Assembly (NCBI GenBank): GCA_021850485.1
Contig: JAJZLY010000024.1
Coordinates: 1-34,004 of the forward strand
DNA: 34,004 nt
Direction: 5' to 3'
DNA from: Bacillota bacterium
GTDB taxonomy: Bacteria > Bacillota > Sulfobacillia > JAJZYS01 > JAJZLH01
Positions 1-7,742 of this stretch are shown here, in pieces; the stretch's first letter is position 1, and each line of letters starts with the position of its first letter. Under the pieces are notes generated by a model that saw only the letters and a list, made by a program, of their open reading frames with translations, searched no databases and was not told the origin of the DNA. Position numbers and translations under genes: made by a program.

Positions 1-375
1 CAGCACCTGGCGGATCTGTTCACCCGCCGCCTCACGGCAACCGTCCGAAACGACCACACCGTGCAGCGCCAGGGGCTGTGCCTGCAACTCACCCCGGCCG
101 CCGCAGAGCGTTCCTACTGCCGTTGCCGGGTCGAGATCTGGCGCTTCCTGGACGACCACCTCGAGGTCCGCTTCCAGGGACAGCGCATCAGCGCCCATCC
201 CATCCCGGCAGCTCCTCGGCCGCCGGCCAAGACACCTCCCATCCACCTCACCGCACCGCCCGCCTACAAGGGGCATGTCCCTGCCCCCAACCACCCCTGG
301 CGACGCTATCCCAGACCCCTCCCAGGCCCGCTGACGGACATAGTCGCAGAGCAGTTACCGGACATTTTCGCTTGA
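1..375 (+). CDS. Transposase C-terminus, ISNCY/IS1202-like (partial)
   Basis: The frame is open from the first base of the window to a TGA at 373-375, so the start and catalytic core lie outside. The visible 124 residues resemble the tail of DDE (rve) transposases of the ISNCY/IS1202 group. A stretch beginning HLADLFTRRLTATVRNDHTV is followed by an SH3-like strand segment (VEIWRFLDDHLEVRFQGQRI) and a proline-rich end with the typical HPWRR motif. The family moves its own element by DNA cleavage and strand transfer. The coding sequence runs into the element's terminal repeats at 336-383. Whether the full element is intact cannot be told. Family assignment is by recognition of motifs only. Confidence 0.75.
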   Translation, partial: QHLADLFTRRLTATVRNDHTVQRQGLCLQLTPAAAERSYCRCRVEIWRFLDDHLEVRFQGQRISAHPIPAAPRPPAKTPPIHLTAPPAYKGHVPAPNHPWRRYPRPLPGPLTDIVAEQLPDIFA

Positions 376-383
376 CAGTTACA
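336..383 (+). repeat. Tandem 24-bp repeat at the insertion sequence right end
   Basis: Two adjacent 24-bp units (336-359 and 360-383) share GGACAT at the start, TCGC in the middle and CAGTTAC near the end, 17 of 24 positions identical. The second unit contains the transposase stop codon. On the reverse strand the outer end reads TGTAACTGTC. Such sub-terminal repeats are expected to bind transposase at the element end. The element therefore probably ends near 383, 14 bp before the DUF951 stop codon. Confidence 0.55.
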
Positions 384-396
384 GGTGCGGTCTAGG

Positions 397-612
397 CTAG
401 ACGGTGGGAATCTCCCGGTTCACCGAGCGCTTCAGCGCCTTCTCCAGTTTCACCCGATCGATCAGCAGGCGGTGGCCGCAGCCGGTGCACATCAGTCCGA
501 TGTCTGCACCCAGCCGCACCACCTGCCAGTTGTTGGTGCCACAGGGGTGCGCCTTCTTGAGCTCTAGCACGTCACCAACCTGAAAGGCGAGCGGTCGACC
601 CAGCCGAGTCAC
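397..612 (-). CDS. DUF951 family small protein (YyzM-like)
   Basis: This 71-residue protein matches the DUF951 family. It has a short beta-rich N-terminus (FQVGDVLELKKAHPCGTNNW), a conserved HPCG motif and a CxxC pair (MCTGCGHRLLIDR), which suggests a small metal-binding or nucleic-acid-associated fold. Its function is unknown. The chosen start is GTG at 612, which overlaps the stop of the upstream cvpA-like gene as GTGA, with AAGG eight bases upstream. In Bacillus the homologue yyzM also lies near parB/spo0J, so the placement is conserved. It is the last gene of the leftward series, and the insertion sequence begins 14 bp after it. Confidence 0.85.
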   Translation of the reverse strand: MTRLGRPLAFQVGDVLELKKAHPCGTNNWQVVRLGADIGLMCTGCGHRLLIDRVKLEKALKRSVNREIPTV

Positions 613-1118
613 GCAGCGGCCTTCAGCCAAGACGGCTCCCAGCGCTGGATCAGCTGCTGGAACAAGGCGGAATGGGTAATCTCTGAACCAATAGTGGAGT
701 GCACGCCAACCAAGGGCCCGAGCACAAACAGCAAGATGCTGGCAAATAGCAGGTACTCGGCGGCACCGACCACGGCGCCGCACATCCGGTTGAGCATACC
801 GATCACCGGAATGCGCAGGCGGTGGGCCCCGAACAACCCGGTTACCGACCCGATCAGCCCTTCCGCCACGAGCAGCACCAAAACCAAAGCCGCCAGCCGG
901 TAGTCGAGTGCCGGATAAGCCGGTGGATGGGCGCCGAACAGCAGCGGCACCAGCTTGACCTGCAGGAAGGTCGCTACCGGCTGGTTCACGCTGATGGCGA
1001 TGACGTAGGCGATGATGAAGCTGACGATGCTGATCACCAACGCGATCAGGCCGCGCCGCCAGCCGTGCCAGAGCCCATAGAGGACGAACAACAAAATCCC
1101 GATGTCGACCGCGTTCAC
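609..1118 (-). CDS. CvpA family membrane protein
   Basis: This 169-residue protein has the CvpA layout. It starts NAVDIGILLFVLYGLWHGWRRG and then has four hydrophobic segments (roughly residues 3-18, 21-42, 72-92 and 115-133). Family members are inner-membrane proteins linked to colicin V production and envelope stress, but the molecular role is unclear. The GTG start at 1118 overlaps the upstream stop as GTGA, and AAAGGGG lies eight bases upstream, so translation is probably coupled. The frame stays open further upstream but without a ribosome site and without family similarity. Confidence 0.82.
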   Translation of the reverse strand: MNAVDIGILLFVLYGLWHGWRRGLIALVISIVSFIIAYVIAISVNQPVATFLQVKLVPLLFGAHPPAYPALDYRLAALVLVLLVAEGLIGSVTGLFGAHRLRIPVIGMLNRMCGAVVGAAEYLLFASILLFVLGPLVGVHSTIGSEITHSALFQQLIQRWEPSWLKAAA

Positions 1119-1513
1119 TGCACATGCCCCTTTCGCCTTGATGCCCCCTGGGCAAACCGCTGCAGATGGATCCGGCCCGCTGGCTCTGGCCAAAATGAGA
1201 CGGTCGGCCAAACGAGCGCCGCGATCAGCGGTCTCGGCGCCACTCCCAGCAACAACTGCGCCAGGGTCAATACCAGGGCCAACACCCCGCCGATGGCCAG
1301 CCCCTGCACCAGCTCGATGGTCAGGTCGCTGATCGTCCAGCTCCGACTGGGTAACAATACGGCACGCAGACCACCTTGGGTCAAGCTAATCAGTCCGAGC
1401 AGGACCAGACAAGCCGGGAAGACAGCCCAGTTCCGAGTCAGCGCCTGCCCGATGCTCAGCGCCACCACCACGGTCCCCAACCAGCCGATCAGCCGGCGCC
1501 GCCCCTCACCCAC
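1115..1513 (-). CDS. Small hydrophobic membrane protein, unknown function
   Basis: The product is 132 residues with four hydrophobic stretches (about residues 8-22, 28-44, 66-88 and 90-106) and a basic tail. I do not recognise the family. The GTG start at 1513 overlaps the end of the TPR gene by 8 bp, and the stop overlaps the cvpA-like start, so it sits in a continuous chain of coupled genes. The overlaps on both sides are the main argument that it is real. It may act with the TPR protein or CvpA in the membrane, but that is inference from position only. Confidence 0.6.
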   Translation of the reverse strand: MGEGRRRLIGWLGTVVVALSIGQALTRNWAVFPACLVLLGLISLTQGGLRAVLLPSRSWTISDLTIELVQGLAIGGVLALVLTLAQLLLGVAPRPLIAALVWPTVSFWPEPAGRIHLQRFAQGASRRKGHVQ

Positions 1514-2105
1514 GGGCCAGTGCCAAAATCACCAGCACCACCACCAGACCCGCCAGCCAGGGCCAGAGCGGACGGCCCCGGCTGAGCGGCTGGCGCCTCA
1601 ACCCTGAGCCACCGAGGCCGCCGGTGCCGAACCACCCTGGCCCGACCAGCTGCCGACGCAGCAGGCGATCTGCCCGCTTCAGTTCGCGGGCCATGGTGCC
1701 TGTGTCTCCCCGCCGTTTGGCCAGCGCTGCCAGCCCCCGGTGCGCAGGGGCCAGGTCTTCATTGAGCTCCAAGGCCCGGCGAAAGGCGACCTCGGCCTCG
1801 GCCAAGTCGCCCTTTTCCAGCAGTACGTTGCCTAGGTTGCTATAGCCGCGGGCAAAGCTAGAATCCCTGCGCACCGCTTCCCGGAACAAGCTCTCGGCTT
1901 TTTGCGTCTGCTGCAGCTGAACCTCAAAAATGCCCCATTGATTGCATGGCTCGGGATCAGAGGGAAACGCCTCCATCGCCGCCCGGTAGATCTGCCGGGC
2001 CTGCTCCCGCTCTCCGCGGTTGGCCGCTGCCTTGGCTGATGCCTGCCACTGTTCGTCTGCTGGCAACGCTGCCTCGGCGCTGCCGCCTACATCGCGCTGA
2101 CTCAT
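1506..2105 (-). CDS. TPR-repeat protein with C-terminal membrane anchor
   Basis: The 199-residue product contains about three tetratricopeptide repeats (roughly residues 17-125). Typical TPR positions are visible in GYSNLGNVLLEKGDLAEAEVAF and the following helix. A basic linker leads to a single hydrophobic segment at about residues 180-197 (WPWLAGLVVVLVILALARG), suggesting a tail-anchored cytoplasmic scaffold. The ATG at 2105 overlaps the lipid kinase stop as ATGA. TPR domains bind proteins; the partner is unknown, with neighbouring membrane proteins as candidates. Confidence 0.8.
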   Translation of the reverse strand: MSQRDVGGSAEAALPADEQWQASAKAAANRGEREQARQIYRAAMEAFPSDPEPCNQWGIFEVQLQQTQKAESLFREAVRRDSSFARGYSNLGNVLLEKGDLAEAEVAFRRALELNEDLAPAHRGLAALAKRRGDTGTMARELKRADRLLRRQLVGPGWFGTGGLGGSGLRRQPLSRGRPLWPWLAGLVVVLVILALARG

Positions 2106-2998
2106 GGCCGATCCATCGGCACGGCCTGGACGCCGCTCAATACCGTCAGCGCCTGCGGCAGAACTCGAAAGGTCACCGGGGTGGTCCCCGCCGGCTCACC
2201 GCCAAGGTGCGCAGACAAAGGCACCGGCGCCTCGACGATCACCTCTTTGGCCTGGTAGAAGCGGACCTTAGGGTGGCTGCGGTGGGCGCCGCTGAATACC
2301 TTAGGGAGCGTCAGCAGCGTATCGGCCACGCTGAGGTCCCCGACCACCACCACATCGAGCAGTCCGTCCCCGGTTAGGGCATAGGGCGCGATGCGCATGC
2401 CGCCAGCGTAATATTGGCTGTTGGCCACTGCCACCAGCAGGGCACGCTGCTCGGCGACCTCTTGGCCGTCTAGCGTCAGCCGGACCAGCCGGGGCCGATA
2501 GGTGCGCAGTACCTTGAACGTGGCGAGGAGGTAGGGCAGAGTTCCGGTCATACCGGTAGCTCGGGTGCGAGCGTCCTCCGCTGCCACCACCGCGTCAAAG
2601 CCGACGCCGGATACAGTCAAAAAGGCTTGATCTCCAGCCATGCCCACGTCCAGTGCGGTCGGCCGCAATTGGTCCAGGGCGGCCATGGCGTCGGCCGGGG
2701 CCTTAGGCAGGCCAAGCGCCCGCGCCAGGTCGCAACCGGCCCCAGTCGGGACATGGCCGAGCTGGACGTCTGTGCGCAGCAGCCCCTTGGCCACTTCGGC
2801 GACGGTGCCGTCTCCGCCAACCGCCACCACCCGCGTGGCCCCGGCGGCGACCGCCGCTCTAGCCAACTCCGTGGCATGACCCGGACGCTGGGTCACCTCA
2901 ACATGGTCATCTTTGCCGACCGATCGCGACAAAACGGGCCAAAGCCGCTGGGTCAGGCCGCGGCCGGCAGTGAGGTTGACGATGTAGGTCACAGACAT
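2102..2998 (-). CDS. Diacylglycerol/lipid kinase, YegS/DgkB-like
   Basis: This 298-residue protein belongs to the DAGK catalytic superfamily. It begins with a strand ending in NLTAGRG, a variant of the NPxaG nucleotide loop, and carries the hallmark GGDGT motif near residue 72, followed by the PTGAGCDLARALG segment. The C-terminal half is the beta-sandwich found in YegS and DgkB. Such enzymes phosphorylate diacylglycerol or related lipids with ATP at the membrane and recycle lipid intermediates. The start is ATG at 2998, chosen because GGAGG lies seven bases upstream; an upstream in-frame start has no such site. A 78-bp gap separates it from parB. Confidence 0.85.
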   Translation of the reverse strand: MSVTYIVNLTAGRGLTQRLWPVLSRSVGKDDHVEVTQRPGHATELARAAVAAGATRVVAVGGDGTVAEVAKGLLRTDVQLGHVPTGAGCDLARALGLPKAPADAMAALDQLRPTALDVGMAGDQAFLTVSGVGFDAVVAAEDARTRATGMTGTLPYLLATFKVLRTYRPRLVRLTLDGQEVAEQRALLVAVANSQYYAGGMRIAPYALTGDGLLDVVVVGDLSVADTLLTLPKVFSGAHRSHPKVRFYQAKEVIVEAPVPLSAHLGGEPAGTTPVTFRVLPQALTVLSGVQAVPMDRP

Positions 2999-3076
2999 GC
3001 CGACGCCTCCATTTGCAGCTCCCGCCAACTCCCCGCCTGCTTCGCCGGCTGTGTCGGCACTCCCTAGGGCTCCACG

Positions 3077-3916
3077 CTAGTCGTCGCCTGGCCAGGCGCT
3101 TCCCAGTTGGGCCAACAACTGCTCGAGTTCCGCACGGCTGCGGTAGGTCACCGTTAGACGCCCCCGCCGGACGTCCCCTGCGATCCGCACCGGCAACCCC
3201 AGATGGTCCGCCAGCTGGCGCTCCAAGTCTTGAACCAAGTTGGGCCGGGCATGGCTCGGGGGCCGGCTCGGGGCCGCTGCCAGCGCCTCTGTCTGGCGCA
3301 CGCTGAGCGCCCTCTGCCGCACGGCCGCCGCCAATTTGCGCTGGCGCCCTGGCGGCAGGGTGACCAGAGCCCGGCCATGGCCGGCGCTGAGCACCCCACT
3401 GCGCACCAGCTCCAATACGTCTGGCGTCAACTGCAGCAGGCGGATGGCATTGGCCACCGCCGATCGGCTGCGACCGACCTGCCGGGCGACCGCCTCCTGC
3501 CCGCCAGCAACCTGCTCCAACTGGGCCAGGGCCAGGGCTTCGTCGATCGGGTTCAGATCCTCACGCTGCAAGTTCTCGACCAGCGCAATCTCTAACAGCC
3601 GGCGATCATCGATCTGGCGGACCACAACCGGCACGGTGGCAAGGCCGGCCAGCCGGGCGGCCCGAAAGCGGCGCTCGCCGGAGACGATTTCGTACCCGAC
3701 CGCCGCCCGCCGCACGACCAGAGGCTGGATCACCCCTTGGGCCGCGATGGAGTCGGCCAGCGAGGCCAACGCCTCGGGCGGGAAGTCCCGGCGCGGCTGG
3801 GCCGGATTCGGCTTCAGGGCATCCAGGCTGACCTCTGCGCTGGCCTCGCCAGCCGCCACGTCCAGCTCCGGGATCAGGGCTGCGAGCCCCCTACCCAACC
3901 CTCTCTTCACCGGCAC
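3077..3916 (-). CDS. parB: Chromosome partitioning protein ParB (Spo0J)
   Basis: ParB is a CTP-dependent clamp that loads at parS sites near the origin, spreads on DNA, recruits SMC and works with ParA to segregate origins. The 279-residue product has the N-terminal RGLGRGLAALIP segment that contacts ParA, the ParB/Srx CTP-binding domain with the GERR motif at residues 80-83, a helix-turn-helix region near 150-175 (QVGRSRSAVANAIRLLQL), and a C-terminal dimerisation domain. The GTG start at 3916 lies inside the end of parA (26-bp overlap) behind a strong GAGGAGG. A matching parS site is present after gyrB at 14395. Confidence 0.96.
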   Translation of the reverse strand: MPVKRGLGRGLAALIPELDVAAGEASAEVSLDALKPNPAQPRRDFPPEALASLADSIAAQGVIQPLVVRRAAVGYEIVSGERRFRAARLAGLATVPVVVRQIDDRRLLEIALVENLQREDLNPIDEALALAQLEQVAGGQEAVARQVGRSRSAVANAIRLLQLTPDVLELVRSGVLSAGHGRALVTLPPGRQRKLAAAVRQRALSVRQTEALAAAPSRPPSHARPNLVQDLERQLADHLGLPVRIAGDVRRGRLTVTYRSRAELEQLLAQLGSAWPGDD

Positions 3917-4670
3917 GGCGCACCACCTCCTCGGCCAGTTGGCGATAGTTCAGTGCACCCTTGGAATTCGAGTCGTAGGTGGAAATCGCCTGGCCGTGGC
4001 TGGGGGCCTCAGCCAGTCGCACGTTGCGGGCGATCACCGTGTCGAACACCAGGTGCGCGAAGTACCGCCGCACCTCGCTTGCAACCTGCGCCGAATTGGC
4101 CGTGCGGCCATCATACATGGTCAGGAGCACGCCATCGATGGCCAGGCTGTGATTGAAGCTCGCCCGCACCCGCAGCACGGTCTTGAGCAGCTGGGAATAG
4201 CCCTCCAGGGCGTAAAACTCACACTGGATGGGGATCAGAACACCATCTGCGGCGACCAGCGCGTTCAGGGTGAGCAGACCTAAAGACGGCGGGCAGTCGA
4301 TCAATACCAAGTCGTATTCATCTCGAACGGTGCGCAGGGCGTCGCGCAACCGATATTCGCGCCGCGGCGCGTCGACCAGCTCCAGATCCGCACCGGTCAG
4401 CTCCACCGTCGCCGGCAGAATATCCACCCCGTTGCTGGCCGTGGTCAACCGGGTCTCACTCGCCGCTGCCTGATCCAGCAGGACTTCGTACAAGGTCGCA
4501 CGTAGCTTTCGCTTGTCGATGCCGAGCCCGGTCGTCGCGTTGCTCTGGGGATCGCTGTCCACCACCAGCACGCGCTGTCCCAATTCGCCCAGGCAGGCCG
4601 CCAGATTGACCGTGGTCGTGGTCTTGCCGACCCCGCCCTTTTGGTTGACCACTGCCACGATCCGCGCCAC
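3891..4670 (-). CDS. parA: Chromosome partitioning ATPase ParA (Soj)
   Basis: This 259-residue protein is a Soj/ParA-type ATPase that binds DNA and moves origins with ParB; in Bacillus the homologue also controls DnaA. The deviant Walker A motif KGGVGKTTT lies at residues 11-19 with the signature lysine, the next switch motif is VVDSDPQSNAT, and Walker B is VLIDCPPSLG. The length is normal for a chromosomal ParA without an N-terminal DNA-binding domain. The GTG start at 4670 has AAAGGGG eight bases upstream, and it overlaps the region just after the rsmG stop. Confidence 0.96.
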   Translation of the reverse strand: MARIVAVVNQKGGVGKTTTTVNLAACLGELGQRVLVVDSDPQSNATTGLGIDKRKLRATLYEVLLDQAAASETRLTTASNGVDILPATVELTGADLELVDAPRREYRLRDALRTVRDEYDLVLIDCPPSLGLLTLNALVAADGVLIPIQCEFYALEGYSQLLKTVLRVRASFNHSLAIDGVLLTMYDGRTANSAQVASEVRRYFAHLVFDTVIARNVRLAEAPSHGQAISTYDSNSKGALNYRQLAEEVVRRAGEERVG

Positions 4671-4671
4671 G

Positions 4672-5448
4672 TTATCCGCCCCTTTGCGCCTTCAGCCGCT
4701 GTTCGCCGCCGGCGGGTGGCGTCCCTGTGACCACCCGGATCCCCTGGCCGAGGGCTGGTGGCGTCCGGGGGTAGGCAGATGGGGTCGGGCGACGCTTTTC
4801 GACTAGCGCCACCCGGCCGCGGCGGACGAAGCCGGGCAGGCTTGGTTCCTGAACCAGGCGCAATTCGCCGCCAAGCACCTCGATCAACCCCTGCTCCAGC
4901 ACGTCGTTGTCCGCCGGGTGATCGCCGCGTGGCGACACCAGCACCCCGCCGTGGCGCAAAAGCGGCAACGCCAACTCGGCGACTAGGCCGAGCGAGCCCA
5001 CGGCCCTGGCGGTCGCCGCCGCCGCCTGCTGGCGTTTGGGGCCATGGCCTACCTGCTCCGCTCGCTGGTTCACGACCTGTGCGCTGAGTCCCAGTGTCGC
5101 CACCATCTCGCTGAGGAAGGCTGCCGGTTTATGCCGGCTCTCGATGAATAGCCAGGGCCGCTGTGGTTCGAGGCAGGCCAGCACCAGGCCGGGCAGGCCG
5201 GCCCCGGGGCCGATGTCGATCGCAAGGCCGCGGCTAGGCAAGAGCGGCCACAGAGCAAGGGACGGTCCGACGCCCTCGGTCCACAGGCGCTGCGGATCTC
5301 TCAGGGCCGTCAGGTTGCCGTGTGTGGTAGCCGCCAGCAGGCTCTCAACATACAGACCAAGGCGCCGGGCAGCGCCTTCATCCGGTGTGCGGCCGGCGCG
5401 TCGAGCAAGCTCGGCAAGCCAAGCTGCAAGCGGGTCGTAGAGAGTCAT
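4672..5448 (-). CDS. rsmG: 16S rRNA (guanine-N7) methyltransferase RsmG
   Basis: RsmG methylates N7 of G527 in the 530 loop of 16S rRNA using S-adenosylmethionine. The SAM-binding motif is at residues 78-87 (DIGPGAGLPG; the family more often has DIGSGAGFPG). Other visible family segments are the N-terminal NLTALRD and the C-terminal YPRTPP stretch that normally ends the protein. Here about 25 residues follow it, making 258 residues, longer than usual. The ATG at 5448 overlaps the jag stop as ATGA. No mnmE or mnmG lies between jag and rsmG, unlike in many Bacillota. Confidence 0.93.
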   Translation of the reverse strand: MTLYDPLAAWLAELARRAGRTPDEGAARRLGLYVESLLAATTHGNLTALRDPQRLWTEGVGPSLALWPLLPSRGLAIDIGPGAGLPGLVLACLEPQRPWLFIESRHKPAAFLSEMVATLGLSAQVVNQRAEQVGHGPKRQQAAAATARAVGSLGLVAELALPLLRHGGVLVSPRGDHPADNDVLEQGLIEVLGGELRLVQEPSLPGFVRRGRVALVEKRRPTPSAYPRTPPALGQGIRVVTGTPPAGGEQRLKAQRGG

Positions 5449-6140
5449 TCGTGAGGTTCCGGACCGCCCTCTGGCATCTCCTGGCGCTCTGGCGAGGATG
5501 CCTGTTCGTCGGACGCAAGCGGCCGGACCACCACCCGCCGGGCGGGCTCCTCCCCTTCCGAGGTGGTGGCGATCCCGGGGTAGTCGCGCAGGGCGATGTG
5601 CACCGCCCGCCGGTCGGAGGCGGACATCGGCTTCATCGGAATGGCTTCGCCGCTGGCCTTGGCCTGCGCCGCCAACTCCAGGGCCTCCTTTTCCAACTGC
5701 TCGTAGCGCCGTTCCCGCCAGCGACCGATGTCGATCGTGATCAGGTCGCCAGGCTCAACTTCGCCGCGCCCCTCCGCCTGCTGGGCAGTGGAGTTCACCA
5801 CCCGCTGCAGGGCGTCCAGGCTCTCGCCGGTGATGCCAGTGAACCACTCAAAATCGCCGCTGACCGATACCTGCAAGCGGTCCTCTTCCTGACGGACCAC
5901 CACCACGGCTTCGTCGCCGCTGGTCTGAAATAGGCCTTTGAGATAGCCCTTCACCCACTCAGCGCGGGCGGCGATCGCGGTGCCACGGACCAGGGCCATG
6001 TGCCCGCCCAGACCCATCAATCCGGGCTTGGGCTCCTCCAGCACCTCGAAGCGAATCAACGACTCGGCAACACCCAAGATGCCGACCAGGTCTTCTTTGG
6101 CGGCCTCAACGGTCTTGGCTCGAGCTTCTGCCGACCTCAC
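5445..6140 (-). CDS. RNA-binding protein KhpB/Jag
   Basis: The 231-residue product has the three Jag/KhpB domains in order. A Jag-N domain covers about residues 1-55 (with GLMGLGGHMALV, equivalent to the usual KGGLLGFG motif), a KH domain about 62-142 (GITG corresponds to GxxG), and an R3H domain about 145-210 (SASDRRAVHIAL to PARRVVVRP). These proteins bind RNA, often with KhpA, and influence cell division and envelope synthesis in Gram-positive bacteria. The GTG start at 6140 overlaps the yidC stop as GTGA, a conserved pairing near the origin. A glutamate- and proline-rich tail follows the R3H domain. Confidence 0.92.
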   Translation of the reverse strand: MRSAEARAKTVEAAKEDLVGILGVAESLIRFEVLEEPKPGLMGLGGHMALVRGTAIAARAEWVKGYLKGLFQTSGDEAVVVVRQEEDRLQVSVSGDFEWFTGITGESLDALQRVVNSTAQQAEGRGEVEPGDLITIDIGRWRERRYEQLEKEALELAAQAKASGEAIPMKPMSASDRRAVHIALRDYPGIATTSEGEEPARRVVVRPLASDEQASSPERQEMPEGGPEPHE

Positions 6141-6838
6141 TTGGCCTTGGCCCCCTTCGCCCTGCTGCTACCGGCGCCGGCGGCAATCGCCAGCGGCACG
6201 CCCTCACTGGCGGCCGGTTGCAGATGGTAGGTCAGGTATTGCTGACCGACCGAGAACAAGCTGGTCATCACCCAGTAGATGGACAGTCCAGCCGGGAAGC
6301 GGGTGCTCCAAAACCCCATCAACAGGGCGATGAACACGCCCATGACCAGGGTTTGCGTGCGGCTGGTCGCGGCGCCGGTGCCCAGCGAGCCGCTGAACGC
6401 CTGCCAGAAGGTGGAGATCAGGACCAAGACGGGCAAAATGAACAGCGGGTCTGGATGGGAGAGATTGGCCAGCCACAAAAATGCCGAGCTGCCGACGTAG
6501 GGGAAGTGCAGCAGCGATCCGTAGATGGCGTACAAAAACGGCAGCTGGATCAGCATCGGCAGACACCCGGACAGCGGGTTGATCTTGAACTCTTTGTACA
6601 GATCCATCTGCGCCTGATTGAAGCGGGTCATGTCGTTTTTGTACTTCTCTTTCAGTTCCTTGATCTTCGGCTGCAGTAGCTGCATCCGGCGCATCGAGTG
6701 CAGCTGCCGCTGGTAGAGCGGCATGATCAAGATCCGCACGGCAACCGTCAAGATGATAATCGCCAGACCGTACGACCCCGTGATCCCATAGAAGAAGTTG
6801 ATCACCGACGTCGTGGCCTGGATCACAGTGTTGAACAT
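6137..6838 (-). CDS. yidC: Membrane protein insertase YidC/Oxa1
   Basis: YidC inserts proteins into the cytoplasmic membrane, alone or with SecYEG. The 233-residue product is the short Gram-positive form with five membrane segments and no large periplasmic domain. The conserved arginine in the hydrophilic groove is visible in AVRILIMPLYQRQL, followed by the cytoplasmic coiled-coil loop (MRRMQLLQPKIKELKEKYKND) and the QLPFLYAIYG segment. I see no lipobox cysteine at the N-terminus. The start is ATG at 6838 with GGAGG seven bases upstream. The end is basic (SSRAKGAKAK), as is common for ribosome contact. Confidence 0.95.
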   Translation of the reverse strand: MFNTVIQATTSVINFFYGITGSYGLAIIILTVAVRILIMPLYQRQLHSMRRMQLLQPKIKELKEKYKNDMTRFNQAQMDLYKEFKINPLSGCLPMLIQLPFLYAIYGSLLHFPYVGSSAFLWLANLSHPDPLFILPVLVLISTFWQAFSGSLGTGAATSRTQTLVMGVFIALLMGFWSTRFPAGLSIYWVMTSLFSVGQQYLTYHLQPAASEGVPLAIAAGAGSSRAKGAKAK

Positions 6839-6851
6839 GTCGACGCCTCCC

Positions 6852-7088
6852 TCAGGCCACTGGTATGTGGGTCGGTGCGTCCGGTACCGGGTCGTACCCG
6901 CCTGCGTGCAATGGGTGACAGCGCGAGAGCCGGCCCAGCGCCAGCACGCTACCGCGCACCGCCCCGTGCCGAGCGATGGCTTCCAGGGCGTACTGCGAGC
7001 AACTGGGCACAAACCGGCAGCTGGGCACCAAGAAGGGCGACACGCCCATCTGGTACAGCCGAATCAGGCTCACCAGCAACCACCTCAT
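6852..7088 (-). CDS. yidD: Membrane protein insertion efficiency factor YidD
   Basis: This 78-residue protein is YidD, a small membrane-associated helper of YidC insertion. Family features are the start [19 protein letters not shown], the cysteine-containing core ([19 protein letters not shown]) and the [14 protein letters not shown] motif near the end. It lies between rnpA and yidC, its standard place. The ATG at 7088 has GGAGGT seven bases upstream and sits 5 bp after the rnpA stop; yidC begins 13 bp after its stop. Confidence 0.95.
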   Translation of the reverse strand: MRWLLVSLIRLYQMGVSPFLVPSCRFVPSCSQYALEAIARHGAVRGSVLALGRLSRCHPLHAGGYDPVPDAPTHIPVA

Positions 7089-7093
7089 GCCCG

Positions 7094-7438
7094 CTACCTC
7101 CCCGCTGGACCGACGATCACGCCGGCCCGCTGACAAGCGTCTGCCACCAACTCTAACAGTACCCGAAACGGTTCGGTCAGGGTCGCTCGGCGAGCCACCA
7201 CCACCACGTCTTGCCCATCTGTCCAGGGGCCGCTTAGCGCTCGCACGGCGGCGCGCAGCCGACGGCGGGCACGGTTTCGGACCGTGGCCTTGCCCAAGCG
7301 CTTTCCGGCGACGATGGCCAACCGGCCCTCGCCAGTCGACTCCTGGGGGCAAACAAAAAGGGCGACGGCGCGGTTCCCCACCGTCTGCCCCTGGTCGAAC
7401 ACCCGCTGAAAGGCCTTAGGTCCGCGTAACTTGGCCAC
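7094..7438 (-). CDS. rnpA: Ribonuclease P protein component RnpA
   Basis: RnpA is the protein subunit of RNase P, which removes 5' leaders from tRNA precursors. The conserved [15 protein letters not shown] start, the FxV substrate groove and the RNR motif ([14 protein letters not shown]) are visible. The start is uncertain. GTG at 7438 gives the normal 114 residues, but AGGAG directly abuts it, which is poor spacing. The same frame is open without a stop back to GTG at 7603, which would give 169 residues and enclose rpmH in another frame, as reported for Thermus. I list the short form as the conservative choice. Confidence 0.9.
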   Translation of the reverse strand: MAKLRGPKAFQRVFDQGQTVGNRAVALFVCPQESTGEGRLAIVAGKRLGKATVRNRARRRLRAAVRALSGPWTDGQDVVVVARRATLTEPFRVLLELVADACQRAGVIVGPAGR

Positions 7439-7452
7439 CTCCTGGCTAGGAC

Positions 7453-7587
7453 TCAGACCGCCAGGCGGCGGCGTCCCTTCAGGCGGCGGGCCCGCAGGAC
7501 GCGCTGGCCCCCCAGGGACCGCATCCTCTTGCGGAAGCCATGCACCTTGTGACGGCGGCGGTTGTTCGGCTGAAACGTGCGCTTCAC
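7453..7587 (-). CDS. rpmH: 50S ribosomal protein L34
   Basis: The 44-residue product is L34: it starts [18 protein letters not shown], continues [18 protein letters not shown] and ends RRRLAV. It is a small basic protein of the large ribosomal subunit. The GTG start at 7587 has GAGGAG eight bases upstream. It is divergent from dnaA, the conserved arrangement at bacterial origins. The rnpA reading frame runs open across the whole gene in a different phase. Confidence 0.97.
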   Translation of the reverse strand: MKRTFQPNNRRRHKVHGFRKRMRSLGGQRVLRARRLKGRRRLAV

Positions 7588-7661
7588 CGGGAGCACTCCT
7601 CACGTCCGAAAACTCTCAATCGCGACCCTTAGTCCAGGTCGCCAGCAGATAGGTGCATAGC

Positions 7662-7691
7662 ATTGTCCGTCCTCGGCCCTGTCGCTGTCAA
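7662..7691 (-). promoter_or_regulatory. Candidate sigma-A promoter for rpmH-rnpA-yidD-yidC series
   Basis: On the minus strand a perfect TTGACA (7686-7691) is followed after 18 bases by GACAAT (7662-7667, four of six matches to TATAAT). This would start transcription about 65-70 bases upstream of the rpmH start codon. It is the only good -35 in the leader. Confidence 0.55.
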
Positions 7692-7742
7692 GAAACGCAC
7701 GGTGACCTTGAGCAAGCTGGCGTGTTTTGCCAATTCAGGCGC

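Noticed and set aside
397-1155. A 252-codon minus-strand frame containing DUF951 at its end
   Set aside because: Only the last 71 codons match a family and have a plausible start; the upstream part is a frame-shifted shadow of the cvpA-like gene.
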